A stretch of 52,458 nt of DNA, taken from assembly GCF_000497205.1 (NCBI RefSeq), contig NZ_AYJW01000027.1, positions 1-52,458 of the forward strand. The letters run 5' to 3'. The DNA is from Saccharopolyspora rectivirgula DSM 43747. GTDB lineage: Bacteria; Actinomycetota; Actinomycetes; Mycobacteriales; Pseudonocardiaceae. The notes beneath the pieces are model-generated. The model saw only the letters and a list, made by a program, of their open reading frames with translations, had not been told where the DNA came from and ran no database searches. Numbering within the stretch: the stretch's first letter is position 1; every line of letters begins with the position of its first letter. The position numbers and the translations under genes were made by a program. This document shows, piece by piece, positions 1-8,485 of the stretch.

Positions 1-822
1 AAGCAGCAATGGTTGCCGAAGATGGCTGCGGGCGAGGCGATCGGCTGCTTCGGGTTGACCGAGCCCGATCACGGCTCCGACCCCGCCTCGATGCGGACGG
101 TGGCCCGCAAGGACGGGTCCGACTGGGTCCTCAACGGCCGCAAGATGTGGATCACCAACGGGACCATCGCTGATGTCGCGGTGGTCTGGGCGCGCACCGA
201 AGAAGGGGTGCGCGGATTCGTCGTGCCCACCGACACCCCGGGCTTCTCCGCGCCGGAGATCAAGCACAAGCTCTCCCTGCGCGCTTCGGTGACCAGCGAA
301 CTGGTGCTGGACGACGTGCGACTGCCCGCCGATGCGGTACTGCCCGAGGTGACCGGGTTGCGCGGTCCGCTGAGCTGCCTGAACGAAGCCCGGTACGGCA
401 TCGTCTGGGGAGCGGTGGGGGCCGCCCGCAGCTGCCTGGAAGCAGCCGTGGAGTACGCCCGGACGCGGGAGCAGTTCGGCAAGCCGATCGGCGGTTTCCA
501 GCTCACCCAGGAGAAGATCGCGAACATGGCGGTCCGGGTCAACAACGGTCGGTTGCTGGCCCTGCACCTCGGCAAGCGCAAGGACGCCGGGAAGCTGCTG
601 CCGCAGCAGATCAGCTTCGGCAAGCTCGACAACGTCCGCGGAGCGCTGGAGGTGGCGCGCACCGCGCGCACCGTGCTCGGCGCCAACGGGATTTCGCTCG
701 AATACCCGGTGATCCGGCACATGACCAATCTCGAGTCCGTGCTGACCTACGAAGGCACCAGCGAGATGCACACGCTGACCATCGGTCAGGCGATGACCGG
801 CATCCCCGCTTTCCGGAGCTGA
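1..822 (+). CDS. Acyl-CoA dehydrogenase, glutaryl-CoA dehydrogenase-like (5' end outside window)
   Basis: FAD-dependent alpha,beta-dehydrogenation of an acyl-CoA in the cytoplasm. The frame is open from base 1, so the N-terminal part lies upstream of the window; 273 residues are visible. The acyl-CoA dehydrogenase loop LTEPDHGSD lies near the visible start, WITNGT and RTREQFGKPIGGFQLTQ follow, and the C-terminal TYEGTSEMH holds the Glu expected to be the catalytic base. The wording of these motifs is closest to glutaryl-CoA dehydrogenases, which also decarboxylate, but substrate cannot be proven from this fragment. A hairpin follows the stop directly. The neighbouring MFS gene has its own ribosome binding site, so cotranscription is not required. 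Confidence 0.9.
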   Translation, partial: KQQWLPKMAAGEAIGCFGLTEPDHGSDPASMRTVARKDGSDWVLNGRKMWITNGTIADVAVVWARTEEGVRGFVVPTDTPGFSAPEIKHKLSLRASVTSELVLDDVRLPADAVLPEVTGLRGPLSCLNEARYGIVWGAVGAARSCLEAAVEYARTREQFGKPIGGFQLTQEKIANMAVRVNNGRLLALHLGKRKDAGKLLPQQISFGKLDNVRGALEVARTARTVLGANGISLEYPVIRHMTNLESVLTYEGTSEMHTLTIGQAMTGIPAFRS

Positions 823-828
823 CCGCTC

Positions 829-865
829 GCGGGGAGCGGGACGCCGGCCGCGTTCCGCTCCCCGC
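829..865 (+). terminator. Hairpin after the acyl-CoA dehydrogenase
   Basis: Perfect 11-bp inverted repeat (829-839 with 855-865) around a 15-nt loop, beginning 6 nt after the stop codon. No T-run follows, as is usual for actinobacterial terminators. Confidence 0.6.
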
Positions 866-1005
866 TGCTGCGGGGCAGGTGAGCGGTGGCCAAGACCCGC
901 TTCCACCCCGGGGTGGTGTCGGGCTCGGCCGCTCGCTCCTCTCCGACGAGCCGGTGGGGCCGTTCCGGAGGGGTCGGGAAGCGATTCTTCGGGGGAGGGT
1001 CACTC

Positions 1006-2178
1006 ATGCCCAGAGCGACTCCGGCGGCCCCGGTTCCGGTGCGGGTGCTGGTGGCGGTGGCCAGCGTGGTCACGGCCGGCTCCTTCCCGGTCTTCCTGGT
1101 CGGCGGTCTCGGGGTGCAGCTGCGCGAAGACCTCGGCTTCGGGCCGGCCTTGCTCGGGGCGGCAGCCGCGGGGTTCTTCGGGGTGGCCGCCCTGGCGTCC
1201 CGAGCGATGGGTTGGGTGGCCGAACGGCTCGGCGCCACCCGGGGCATGCGCCTGGCCGCGCTGGTCAGCTCCCTCTGCCTGGTGCTGCTCGCGTTCTCCA
1301 CCGGTCCGGTGTGGTTGCTGGCCGTGGTGTGCCTGGCGGGTGTGCCCAACGCGCTCGGGCAACCGTCGTCGAACCTGCTGATCACCCAGAGCGTGCCGCC
1401 GCGGCGGCGGGGCTTCGGGTTCGGGGTGAAGCACTCGGCGATCCCCGCGGCCACGATGCTGGCCGGGGCGGCAGTGCCAGGGGTGGCGCTGACCATCGGC
1501 TGGCGCTGGGTGTTCGTCATGGCCGGAGGGATCGCGCTGCTGGCAGCTGCCAGCGTTCCTCGAGGTGAGCACCGCAGGTGGCCTGAACGGGGACCGGAGC
1601 GGTCCGAGGCGGTGCGCAACGAGAAGACCACGCTGCTGCTGCTCGCCGTGGCCGGAGCGCTGGGGTCTGCTGCCGCGAACGCCCTCGGCGCGTACGTGAC
1701 CACCACGGCCGTGGCGGTGGGGTTCTCCCCGGCAGCTGCGGGATTGGTGCTGTCGGCGGGCTCGCTGGCCGGGTTGCTCATGCGGTTGGCCTCCGGGTTG
1801 GTGGCCGATCGGTGGAACCCGGACCTGATGCGCGTCATCACCGTGATGCTGCTGCTGGGGGCCGTTGGATACGGGTTGTTGGCGGTGGATTCCCCGATTG
1901 CGGTGCTCACCGGAGTGCTGGTGGCCTTCGGGGGCGGTTGGGCCTGGTCGGGGCTGCTGAACTTCGCGGTGGCCAAGCTGATGCCGCACCGGGTGGCCAG
2001 CGCCACCTCGTCCAGTCAAACCGGGATCTTCGTGGGCGGCAGCCTCGGCCCGCTGCTGTTCGGGCTGCTCGCGGAGCACGTCGGCCTGCCAGGGGCCTGG
2101 ACAGCTGCCGGAGGTGCGGCGGTGCTGGCGGGGGTGTTGATGGCGTTGGTGCGGCGCCAGAACCAGCGGAGCGGGTAG
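1006..2178 (+). CDS. MFS transporter
   Basis: Predicted 12-helix major facilitator permease of 390 residues. Nearly the whole protein is hydrophobic helices broken by short Arg-rich loops such as MGWVAERLGATRG, the motif-A-like loop between helices 2 and 3, and a second copy, GLVADRWNPD, in the C-terminal half. The frame is open from a GTG at 886, but I chose ATG 1006 because GGGGGAGGG lies just upstream and the protein then starts right before helix 1. Substrate is unknown. The gene ends 12 nt before the end of the convergent methyltransferase gene, so the two 3' ends nearly touch. Confidence 0.85.
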   Translation: MPRATPAAPVPVRVLVAVASVVTAGSFPVFLVGGLGVQLREDLGFGPALLGAAAAGFFGVAALASRAMGWVAERLGATRGMRLAALVSSLCLVLLAFSTGPVWLLAVVCLAGVPNALGQPSSNLLITQSVPPRRRGFGFGVKHSAIPAATMLAGAAVPGVALTIGWRWVFVMAGGIALLAAASVPRGEHRRWPERGPERSEAVRNEKTTLLLLAVAGALGSAAANALGAYVTTTAVAVGFSPAAAGLVLSAGSLAGLLMRLASGLVADRWNPDLMRVITVMLLLGAVGYGLLAVDSPIAVLTGVLVAFGGGWAWSGLLNFAVAKLMPHRVASATSSSQTGIFVGGSLGPLLFGLLAEHVGLPGAWTAAGGAAVLAGVLMALVRRQNQRSG

Positions 2179-2190
2179 CCGCTGGGCGGG

Positions 2191-2997
2191 TCAGGGCTTG
2201 CGGGCGACGCCTCCGTGCAGCAAGTGGTACTTCTGCTGGCAGGACCGCTGCCCGGGTTCTGGGCGCCAGTCCGGCAGCCGCCCGGTGCCCGGTGCCAGGA
2301 TTTCGAAATCCCCGAAGAACCCGTCGATGTGCGCGGTGCTCCGCACGTGCACCGGGTCGGCGGTGTTCGCGTACCGGTCCGCGAGGACCCGCGCTGGTTC
2401 CGGGTCGTAGTGGTCCGTCAGGTGCGAGATCACCAGGTAGCTTCCAGCGGGGATGTGGTCGCGGTAGTGCGCCATCAGACCGGCCGGGTCGTCGTGGTCG
2501 GCGATGAAGTGCAGCACCGAGGAGAAGACGAAGGCGATCGGCTGGGTGAGGTCGATGAGCTCAGCCGCTTGCGGGGAGTCGAGGACCGCTTCGGGGCGGC
2601 GGCAGTCGGCTTCGACGATCTCCGCCGTGGGCTGCCTGGCCAGCAGGTCTCGGCTGAAGGCGACGGTGAGCGGTTCGTTGTCCGAGTAGAGCACCCGGAA
2701 GTCCCGCGTGTACCGGACGGCGATTTCGTGGATGTGGCCGATCGTCGGGGTTCCGGAGCCGAAGTCGACGAACTGCCGAACACCCAGGGTGATCAGGTGC
2801 TCCACCGTCCTGTGCAAGAACGCCCGGCTTTCCCGGTACGTCTCGGTGATGCCCGGGAGCTCGTTCTCCAATTGCTCGGCGAAGGTGCGGTCGATGCCGA
2901 AGTTGTGGCTGCCGCCGAGGAAAGCGTTGTGGATCCGGGCAGCGCATGGACGGTCGATGTCGATCGCGCGGGCTTGCGGAGCTGAAGTCGGCACCAT
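2191..2997 (-). CDS. SAM-dependent methyltransferase, DUF574/Methyltransf_19 type
   Basis: Class I SAM methyltransferase-fold protein of 268 residues, the usual length for this actinobacterial family. The N-terminus has the family hallmark HNAFLGGSHNFGIDR (residues 23-37), followed by the SAM-binding strand FVDFGSGTPT (76-85) and a later VFSSVLHFIADHDDPAGL segment. Members are abundant in Streptomyces and relatives, mostly without known substrate. The ATG start is preceded by GGGAGGGGGATC. It is transcribed away from the gene-poor stretch 2998-3600 and converges on the MFS gene. Confidence 0.88.
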   Translation of the reverse strand: MVPTSAPQARAIDIDRPCAARIHNAFLGGSHNFGIDRTFAEQLENELPGITETYRESRAFLHRTVEHLITLGVRQFVDFGSGTPTIGHIHEIAVRYTRDFRVLYSDNEPLTVAFSRDLLARQPTAEIVEADCRRPEAVLDSPQAAELIDLTQPIAFVFSSVLHFIADHDDPAGLMAHYRDHIPAGSYLVISHLTDHYDPEPARVLADRYANTADPVHVRSTAHIDGFFGDFEILAPGTGRLPDWRPEPGQRSCQQKYHLLHGGVARKP

Positions 2998-3600
2998 GAT
3001 CCCCCTCCCGTCGCCAAATCGTACAGTAGTTGATCGATGACTGTCCGTGGCCCCCGAGGTCGATCAGGTGCGGCGGGTGCGAGCAGCGGCGCGTTGCCGC
3101 GGTGCCCGTCGTGCGCCTGCGCAGAGGTGGTCGACCGGGCCGGCCGCGATGTTTCGGGGCACTGGCTGCAGCTGCGGAGCTCGCTTGCTGCTGTGCCGCC
3201 ACTGGTCCGGTCATCGGCTCGGGCGGGGACGCGCGGAGGGGGAGGGTGCCTGGGGGCCGGGGACGCGCAGGTGCGGTTCTTCGGCGGCGAGCCGTCGGGT
3301 GCGGGCTGCGGTGGTGGGAACCGGTCTCGGTCTTGCGGCGGCTGCCTGGACCGCAGTGCGGTCGATCGAGCGCTCGGGTTCGGGACTGGACGACTGGCTC
3401 GATGTCATGCTGTTCCCCTGGGGGCCGTTGCGGAACCTGCACTTGCCACATGCATACTTCGGCAGATTTGCATATGTTGCGTTCGCGCACCAAGGCGAGC
3501 TGGTGCCGGAGCTGGTGCACGGCGCACCGGGTGATCGAGCCAGGAGGGCGGACGCGTCCGCCGTCTCGCGGACTCGGCGCGGCAGTGGCACGTTGAGCAG
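2998..3600. other. Gene-poor stretch, no convincing coding region
   Basis: Several overlapping rightward frames cross this stretch (the longest about 3047-3733), but they are Arg/Gly/Ala-rich and have no recognisable domain or ribosome binding site. A short segment of the 3047 frame, around positions 3300-3480, looks slightly protein-like (a hydrophobic stretch, then WLDVMLFPWGPLRN), so a decayed gene is possible. An AT-richer patch at 3448-3482 carries TGCATA twice, 18 bp apart. It probably holds the promoter of the DUF574 methyltransferase and perhaps of the gene at 3601. Confidence 0.4.
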
Positions 3601-4506
3601 GTGGACGAGCGGGAGCTGCAGCGAACCCTGCGGGAGCTCTACAGCGGAGATCCCGCGGAGTTCACCGCCGCACGCGACGCGCTCAGCACCCAGGCCCGCG
3701 AACGCGGGGACAAGCACCTCGCCGCGCGCCTGAAGAAATTCCGCAAACCCACCACGGCGGCCTGGGCCATCAACCGGATGGTCGCCACCGAGCCAGACCT
3801 GGTCGAGGACCTGCTCCACCTGGGTGAGCAGTTGCGCGCCGCGCAGCACGACCTGCGCGCCGACCAGCTCCGGGCACTGGCGGACAGGCGCTCAACGCTG
3901 CTGCGCAGGCTCGCCGCGAGAGCCGTCGAACTCGCCGAAGGAGCCGGTCACCCGCTCAGCGAACAGGCCCGCCAGCAAGTGGAGCAGACCCTCACCGCGG
4001 CGTTGTCCGATCCGCAGGCCGGAGAGGAAGTGCGGCAGGGCACGCTCAGCAGACCATTGGAGTTCAGCGGTTTCGCCCTGGGCTCCTTCTCCGCCGAGGC
4101 GATTCGTCGCGTCAAGCAGAACAAGACCACCGAGCAGGGGAAACCCGGCGCGCCGCCCAAGCACCACTCCCTCGACCAGCCGCTGACGCCCCCGCCGGAA
4201 CCGCTCACCGGGGCAGTGGAGGGCGAATCGGAAGCGCAGCGCCACCGTCGAGAGCTGCGACAACGGCGGGACCACGCGCGTCGGCAGCTCCGCATCGCCG
4301 AAGACAAGTTGAACAAGGTCCAGGACGCGAGGCTGGACGTCGAAGAACACCGGGACGACCTGCGCGCCGAACTGCGCCAGCTGGACAACCGGTTGGCGAA
4401 CCTCGCAACGGCCGAGGAGGAAGCGAGACAGCGCATCGCCCAGGCGCAGCAGGAGTTCGAAGCCGCCGAGCAGCAACTGCGCCGGGAGGAAGACCCCCGG
4501 CGCTGA
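3601..4506 (+). CDS. Conserved-looking hypothetical protein with C-terminal coiled coil
   Basis: 301-residue soluble protein with no signal peptide or membrane segment. The N-terminal ~190 residues are helical and charged (MDERELQRTLRELYSGDPAE, then KHLAARLKKFRKPTTAAWAI). A Pro-rich linker (about 190-212) leads to a long heptad-patterned, Arg/Glu/Gln-rich coiled coil (about 215-297). I recall similar two-part proteins in actinomycetes annotated only as hypothetical. The GTG at 3601 is the only start available after the preceding stop, and its ribosome binding site is weak. Role unknown; a structural or nucleoid-associated role is only a guess. Confidence 0.7.
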   Translation: MDERELQRTLRELYSGDPAEFTAARDALSTQARERGDKHLAARLKKFRKPTTAAWAINRMVATEPDLVEDLLHLGEQLRAAQHDLRADQLRALADRRSTLLRRLAARAVELAEGAGHPLSEQARQQVEQTLTAALSDPQAGEEVRQGTLSRPLEFSGFALGSFSAEAIRRVKQNKTTEQGKPGAPPKHHSLDQPLTPPPEPLTGAVEGESEAQRHRRELRQRRDHARRQLRIAEDKLNKVQDARLDVEEHRDDLRAELRQLDNRLANLATAEEEARQRIAQAQQEFEAAEQQLRREEDPRR

Positions 4507-4693
4507 GAAGACGGCCTTCCCGAAAACCGGGTCGGCGGGCTGCCCCGGGCACGAGCGGGGAGCGCTGCGCTCCGGCAGCGGAGGGCCACCAGCGGCGGTG
4601 CTATCCGGTCGTGTCAGAACGGTGACCATTTCGGCACTTGACGCTGCAACCATGGGAGGCCGATGAGGGAATGGGTGCAAGGCGGGGACGCAC

Positions 4694-4732
4694 CGGCGGG
4701 GGCGGTGGCCGCCAGCTAGCCGCCCCCTGCCG
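4694..4732. terminator. GC hairpin between convergent genes
   Basis: Left arm 4694-4705 pairs with 4720-4732 (12 bp with one bulged base) around a 14-nt loop. It sits between the stop at 4506 and the leftward hyuB stop at 4859 and could serve both. The rest of 4507-4858 shows no gene. Confidence 0.45.
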
Positions 4733-4858
4733 GGCTTGTCGCGTCCGCGCGATCAGCGGAGAAGCCCCCGGCCGCTCGGACCGGAGGCTCCTGCTGCGAC
4801 CGGGATCGATCGCTCCACGTGCCAGCGCAGAGCCCGGCCGGTAGTCGTGGAATACCCG

Positions 4859-6409
4859 TCATCCGCTGCTTCCCCACCCGCCACCGCCGGGAGTTTCGAT
4901 GCGCACCCGCTCCCCAGCGGCCAACTGGCGGGTCGACTTGCTCGGCAGCACTTCCTCGCTGCCATCCCGGCGGATCAGCAGGTTCCGGCCAGCTGCTCCA
5001 GAACACCCGCCGTGCGCACCCCACGGGGCGGTGGTCCGGCGTTCCGACTGGATGGTCAACGTGCAGTCGGCGAGCGCCTCGACCTCCCGGACCAACCCCT
5101 CGCCGCCGCGATACCGACCCCCACCGCCGCTGTTCCGGCGAAGCTCGTAGCGCCAGATCCGCAGCGGGTAGTCGAGTTCCATGGCCTCCGCCGGGGTGTT
5201 CTGCGTGTTGGTCATCCCCGTGTGCACACCGGACATCCCGTCGCGCAGGGGAGTGGCGCCTTCACCTCCGCCCAGCGTTTCGTAGTAGTTGAACGGGGGG
5301 TTGGCGCTGCCGATCAACAAGTTGTTCATGGTCCCCTGGCTGGCAGCCGGCACCTTCTCCGGCATCGCCTGGGCGAACGCCGCCAGCAGCACGTCCACGA
5401 TGCGCTGGCTGGTCTCGACGTTCCCGGCCGCGGTCGGCGCCGGGAAGACCGGGTTGACCACGGTTCCCTCCGGGGCGCTCACCCGCAGCGCCCGGTAGCA
5501 GCCGGCGTTGGGCGGGGCGTGCGGATCGGTGAGCATGCGGAAGACGAACATGGTCGCCGAAAGCGTCACGGCGAACACCGCGTTGCAGTTCACCGGGATC
5601 TGCTCGGCGGTGCCGGTGAAGTCGACGGCGATCTCGTCCCCGTTGACCTCCACCATGGCCCGGATGGGGACACCGTCGCCTATCTCGAGGACGTCTTCGC
5701 TGGAATAGCGCCCGTCGGGAATCTCGCGGACCGCGGCCCGCACCCTCCGGTCCGAGTAGTCGCACACCGCCGCCATCGCGTCGTTCACCAGCTGGGACCC
5801 CATCCGGTTGGTGAGTTCCCGCAGCCTGCGCGCGCCCACGTAGTTGGCGGCGAACTGGGCTCGCAGATCGCCCATCCGTTCCTCGGGGGTTCGGGAGTTG
5901 GCGGCGATCAACTGCACGACATCGGTGTACTCGCGGTGGGCGTCGGCGACCCGGACCGGCGGGATCCGCACCCCCTCCATGGCGATCTCGGTCGCGGAAG
6001 CCGGCATCGAACCGGGAGCAGCCCCGCCCACGTCGGCGTGGTGCGCTCGGTTGGCGACGTAGCCGAGCAGCCGGTCGCCGTACCCGACCGCGGACACGAT
6101 GGTCAAATCCGGCAGGTGCGTACCGCCGAGGTAGGGGTCGTTGACGCAGACCTGGTCACCGGGCTTGAGCGGACCGAAGACGGACAGCACGGAGCGGACG
6201 CTTTCCGGCATCGCCCCCAAGTGCACCGGAATGTGCTCGGCTTGGGCCACCATCTGCCCGTCCGGGGCGAAAACAGCGGCCGAGCAGTCGGCGCGTTCTT
6301 TGATGTTCGGGGAGTAGGCGGCGCGCCGCAGCGCGATTCCCATCTCGTCGGCCACCCCGGCCAGCGCGTGCCGCACCACTTCCAATTCCACAGCGGACAG
6401 TTCAGCCAT
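4859..6409 (-). CDS. hyuB: Hydantoinase B/oxoprolinase-family beta subunit
   Basis: Second subunit of an ATP-dependent N-methylhydantoinase/acetone carboxylase/5-oxoprolinase-type complex that opens cyclic amides or activates related substrates. The 516-residue protein begins MAELSAVELEVVRHAL and carries family stretches ERADCSAAVFAPDG, GDQVCVNDPYLGGTHLPD, AHHADVGG, and the C-terminal RRNSGGGGRYRGGEGLVRE and PGGGGWGSSG. I chose ATG 6409 rather than the longer frame because it overlaps the hyuA stop by 8 nt, which implies translational coupling. Exact substrate cannot be read from sequence. Both subunits appear intact. Confidence 0.9.
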   Translation of the reverse strand: MAELSAVELEVVRHALAGVADEMGIALRRAAYSPNIKERADCSAAVFAPDGQMVAQAEHIPVHLGAMPESVRSVLSVFGPLKPGDQVCVNDPYLGGTHLPDLTIVSAVGYGDRLLGYVANRAHHADVGGAAPGSMPASATEIAMEGVRIPPVRVADAHREYTDVVQLIAANSRTPEERMGDLRAQFAANYVGARRLRELTNRMGSQLVNDAMAAVCDYSDRRVRAAVREIPDGRYSSEDVLEIGDGVPIRAMVEVNGDEIAVDFTGTAEQIPVNCNAVFAVTLSATMFVFRMLTDPHAPPNAGCYRALRVSAPEGTVVNPVFPAPTAAGNVETSQRIVDVLLAAFAQAMPEKVPAASQGTMNNLLIGSANPPFNYYETLGGGEGATPLRDGMSGVHTGMTNTQNTPAEAMELDYPLRIWRYELRRNSGGGGRYRGGEGLVREVEALADCTLTIQSERRTTAPWGAHGGCSGAAGRNLLIRRDGSEEVLPSKSTRQLAAGERVRIETPGGGGWGSSG

Positions 6410-8366
6410 GACAGCGCACCACCAGATTGCCGAATTCGTCCACAACGGCCTTGTCACCGGGGGCGAGCAGCGTCGTGGTGTCGGACTGCTCGATCAGAGC
6501 AGGACCGGTGATTTCGTCGCCGTGCCGCAGCGCGGCTCGGGAGATCACCTGGGCTCGCACCAGTTGTCCGTCGACACCGATTTCCCGGTCCGGCTTGTCT
6601 TCGACCGGCCCCTGGTCCCAATCCTTCGGCGGCAGGTGCAGCACCGGGTCGCCCTGCGCGACGACGCGCATGGTTACGACCCTGACCGGTTCCTCGGGCA
6701 TCGCGTAGCCGTACGCCTTCCGGTGCGCTTCGTGCAGCAGCGAGGCCAGGTCCTCGTCCTCGGGAACGCTGATCCGCAGCTCGTGCGATTGCCGAGCGTA
6801 CCGGGCGTCCACCACCCGGGACAGCACGAGCGGCCCGTCCACCCCCTGCTTCTGCAATTCCTGGCGGGCCTCGGTGCGCAGCTCGACCCACTGCGCCGAC
6901 AGGTCCTCCCGCGCGTCCACCATCACCGTCCGGGACGCCTCGTAGCGAGGTGGGGCCAACAGCAAACCCACGGCGCTGAGCACCCCGGGCGCTGGTGGAA
7001 CCACCACCACGGAGCAGCCGAGTTCGCGGGCCAGCGCCGTCGCGTGCAGCGGCCCAGCCCCGCCGTAGGCGATGAGGGCCAATCCGGACGGGGACACCCC
7101 GCGTTCGGTGCTCACCCGGCGCAACGCCCGCGCCATGGTGGCGCGGACGACCGAAAGCACCCCGTGCGCGCCCCCGGCCGATCCCGGCAACGACTCCAGC
7201 GCCCGGTGCGCCCGGGACACGTCCAGGTGCAGCTCGCCGCCCAACGCTCGTTCCGGGGCGAGGTGCCCGAGCGCGCAGTGCGCGTCGGTGACCGTCGGTC
7301 TGGTCCCACCGCGCCCGTAGCAAGCCGGGCCCGGCACCGCCCCCGCGGACTGCGGGCCCACGCGCAGCGCCCCGCCCGCATCGATCCACGCGATGGAACC
7401 CCCACCAGCGCCCACCGTGTGGATGCCCACCGCCGGTGTCTTGAACGGCAGGCCGGCTATCTGCGAAGACGTGGACACTTCCGGGACGCCGTCGCGGATC
7501 AGGCAGACGTCGGTGGACGTGCCGCCCATGTCGAAGGCGATCGCGTCGGGATGACCGGCGGCTTCCCCGGTGGCGCCAGCGGCCACGACCCCGGCGGCCG
7601 GGCCGGACAGCAGCGTGTGCACCGGCGCGGTCGAGGCGTACTCGATGCTGGTGGTGCCACCGCTGGAGGTCATGATGCTGATGGAGGGGCCGGGGATCCG
7701 GTTGGCGAGCTCGCGCAGGTACTTCTCCATGACCGGTGCCACCGCCGCGTTCAACACGCAGGTGGACGCCCGCTCGTACTCCCGGAACTCCGGCAGCAGC
7801 GCGCTGGAGCGGGTGATGGGCACCCCCAGCCGTTCCAGCGCCGCGCAGAGCCGCCGCTCGTGGTCCTCGCGGGCGTAGGAGAACAGCAGGCTCACCGCGA
7901 TCGATTCCGGTTCCAGGGCGCGGACTTCGGCGACCACCCGTTCGACTTCGGCATCGTCCAGCGGGACGATCTCCTCGCCGCGGGCGTCCACCCGCTCCCG
8001 CACGGTCACCACGGCGTCGTCGGCAACCAGGTGTTCCGGGCGGGTCGCCGTCAGGTCGTAGAGCGCCGGCCGGTCCTGCCGGGCGATTCGCAAGACGTCG
8101 CGGAAACCGGCGGTGGTGACCAGCACCGTCCGGGCGATGTTCCGTTCGAGAACGGCGTTCGTCGCGGTGGTGCTGCCGTGGGACAGGACCCGGAGGTCGC
8201 TTTCCGGTGCGGCTGCGAGGATGCCGTTGCGCACCCCGTCCGCCGGGTTCTCCGGGGTGGTCGGCACCTTCACCGCCCGTGGCCGTCCCAGCCCGTGCAC
8301 GACGACGTCGGTGAAGGTGCCGCCGACGTCCACCCCCGCGCACGCGTTGTCCGGCATAGCCATCAC
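6402..8366 (-). CDS. hyuA: Hydantoinase A/oxoprolinase-family alpha subunit
   Basis: ATP-binding subunit partnered with hyuB. At 654 residues it has the normal length. It shows the two ASKHA-like phosphate loops GVDVGGTFTD (residues 11-20) and FDMGGTSTD in mid protein, followed by GAGGGSIAWID and SAGAVPGPACYGRGG, typical of the HyuA/AcxA/oxoprolinase family. Start options are GTG 8366, ATG 8363 and ATG 8357, all within four codons. It is the first gene of a two-gene unit, and two palindromes lie 36-103 bp upstream. The frame opposite is open but is a GC-bias mirror. Confidence 0.9.
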   Translation of the reverse strand: MMAMPDNACAGVDVGGTFTDVVVHGLGRPRAVKVPTTPENPADGVRNGILAAAPESDLRVLSHGSTTATNAVLERNIARTVLVTTAGFRDVLRIARQDRPALYDLTATRPEHLVADDAVVTVRERVDARGEEIVPLDDAEVERVVAEVRALEPESIAVSLLFSYAREDHERRLCAALERLGVPITRSSALLPEFREYERASTCVLNAAVAPVMEKYLRELANRIPGPSISIMTSSGGTTSIEYASTAPVHTLLSGPAAGVVAAGATGEAAGHPDAIAFDMGGTSTDVCLIRDGVPEVSTSSQIAGLPFKTPAVGIHTVGAGGGSIAWIDAGGALRVGPQSAGAVPGPACYGRGGTRPTVTDAHCALGHLAPERALGGELHLDVSRAHRALESLPGSAGGAHGVLSVVRATMARALRRVSTERGVSPSGLALIAYGGAGPLHATALARELGCSVVVVPPAPGVLSAVGLLLAPPRYEASRTVMVDAREDLSAQWVELRTEARQELQKQGVDGPLVLSRVVDARYARQSHELRISVPEDEDLASLLHEAHRKAYGYAMPEEPVRVVTMRVVAQGDPVLHLPPKDWDQGPVEDKPDREIGVDGQLVRAQVISRAALRHGDEITGPALIEQSDTTTLLAPGDKAVVDEFGNLVVRCHG

Positions 8367-8401
8367 CCCACCGGCATCATTGCGCAGCCGGCAGGACTCG
8401 G

Positions 8402-8427
8402 CAGGTCAACGGAAGGCCGTTGACCTG
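8402..8427. promoter_or_regulatory. Perfect 11-bp inverted repeat upstream of hyuA
   Basis: CAGGTCAACGG and its exact complement are separated by AAGG. The element lies 36 bp upstream of hyuA and 59 bp past the M15 peptidase stop, so it is either an operator for hyuAB or a terminator for the peptidase. The absence of a following U-tract does not decide it. Confidence 0.5.
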
Positions 8428-8453
8428 GTGTTCTACTCCGAAGCCGGACTCCT

Positions 8454-8469
8454 CTCGACAGCTGTCGAG
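8454..8469. promoter_or_regulatory. 16-bp perfect palindrome, possible operator
   Basis: CTCGACAGCTGTCGAG is self-complementary with no spacer, typical of a dimeric repressor site. It is 88 bp upstream of hyuA and 17 bp beyond the M15 peptidase stop. Confidence 0.4.
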
Positions 8470-8485
8470 CGGCAGCCGCGACCGA

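Noticed and set aside
6408-8423. 671-codon rightward frame opposite hyuA
   Set aside because: No domain and biased composition; hyuA on the other strand has clear family motifs.
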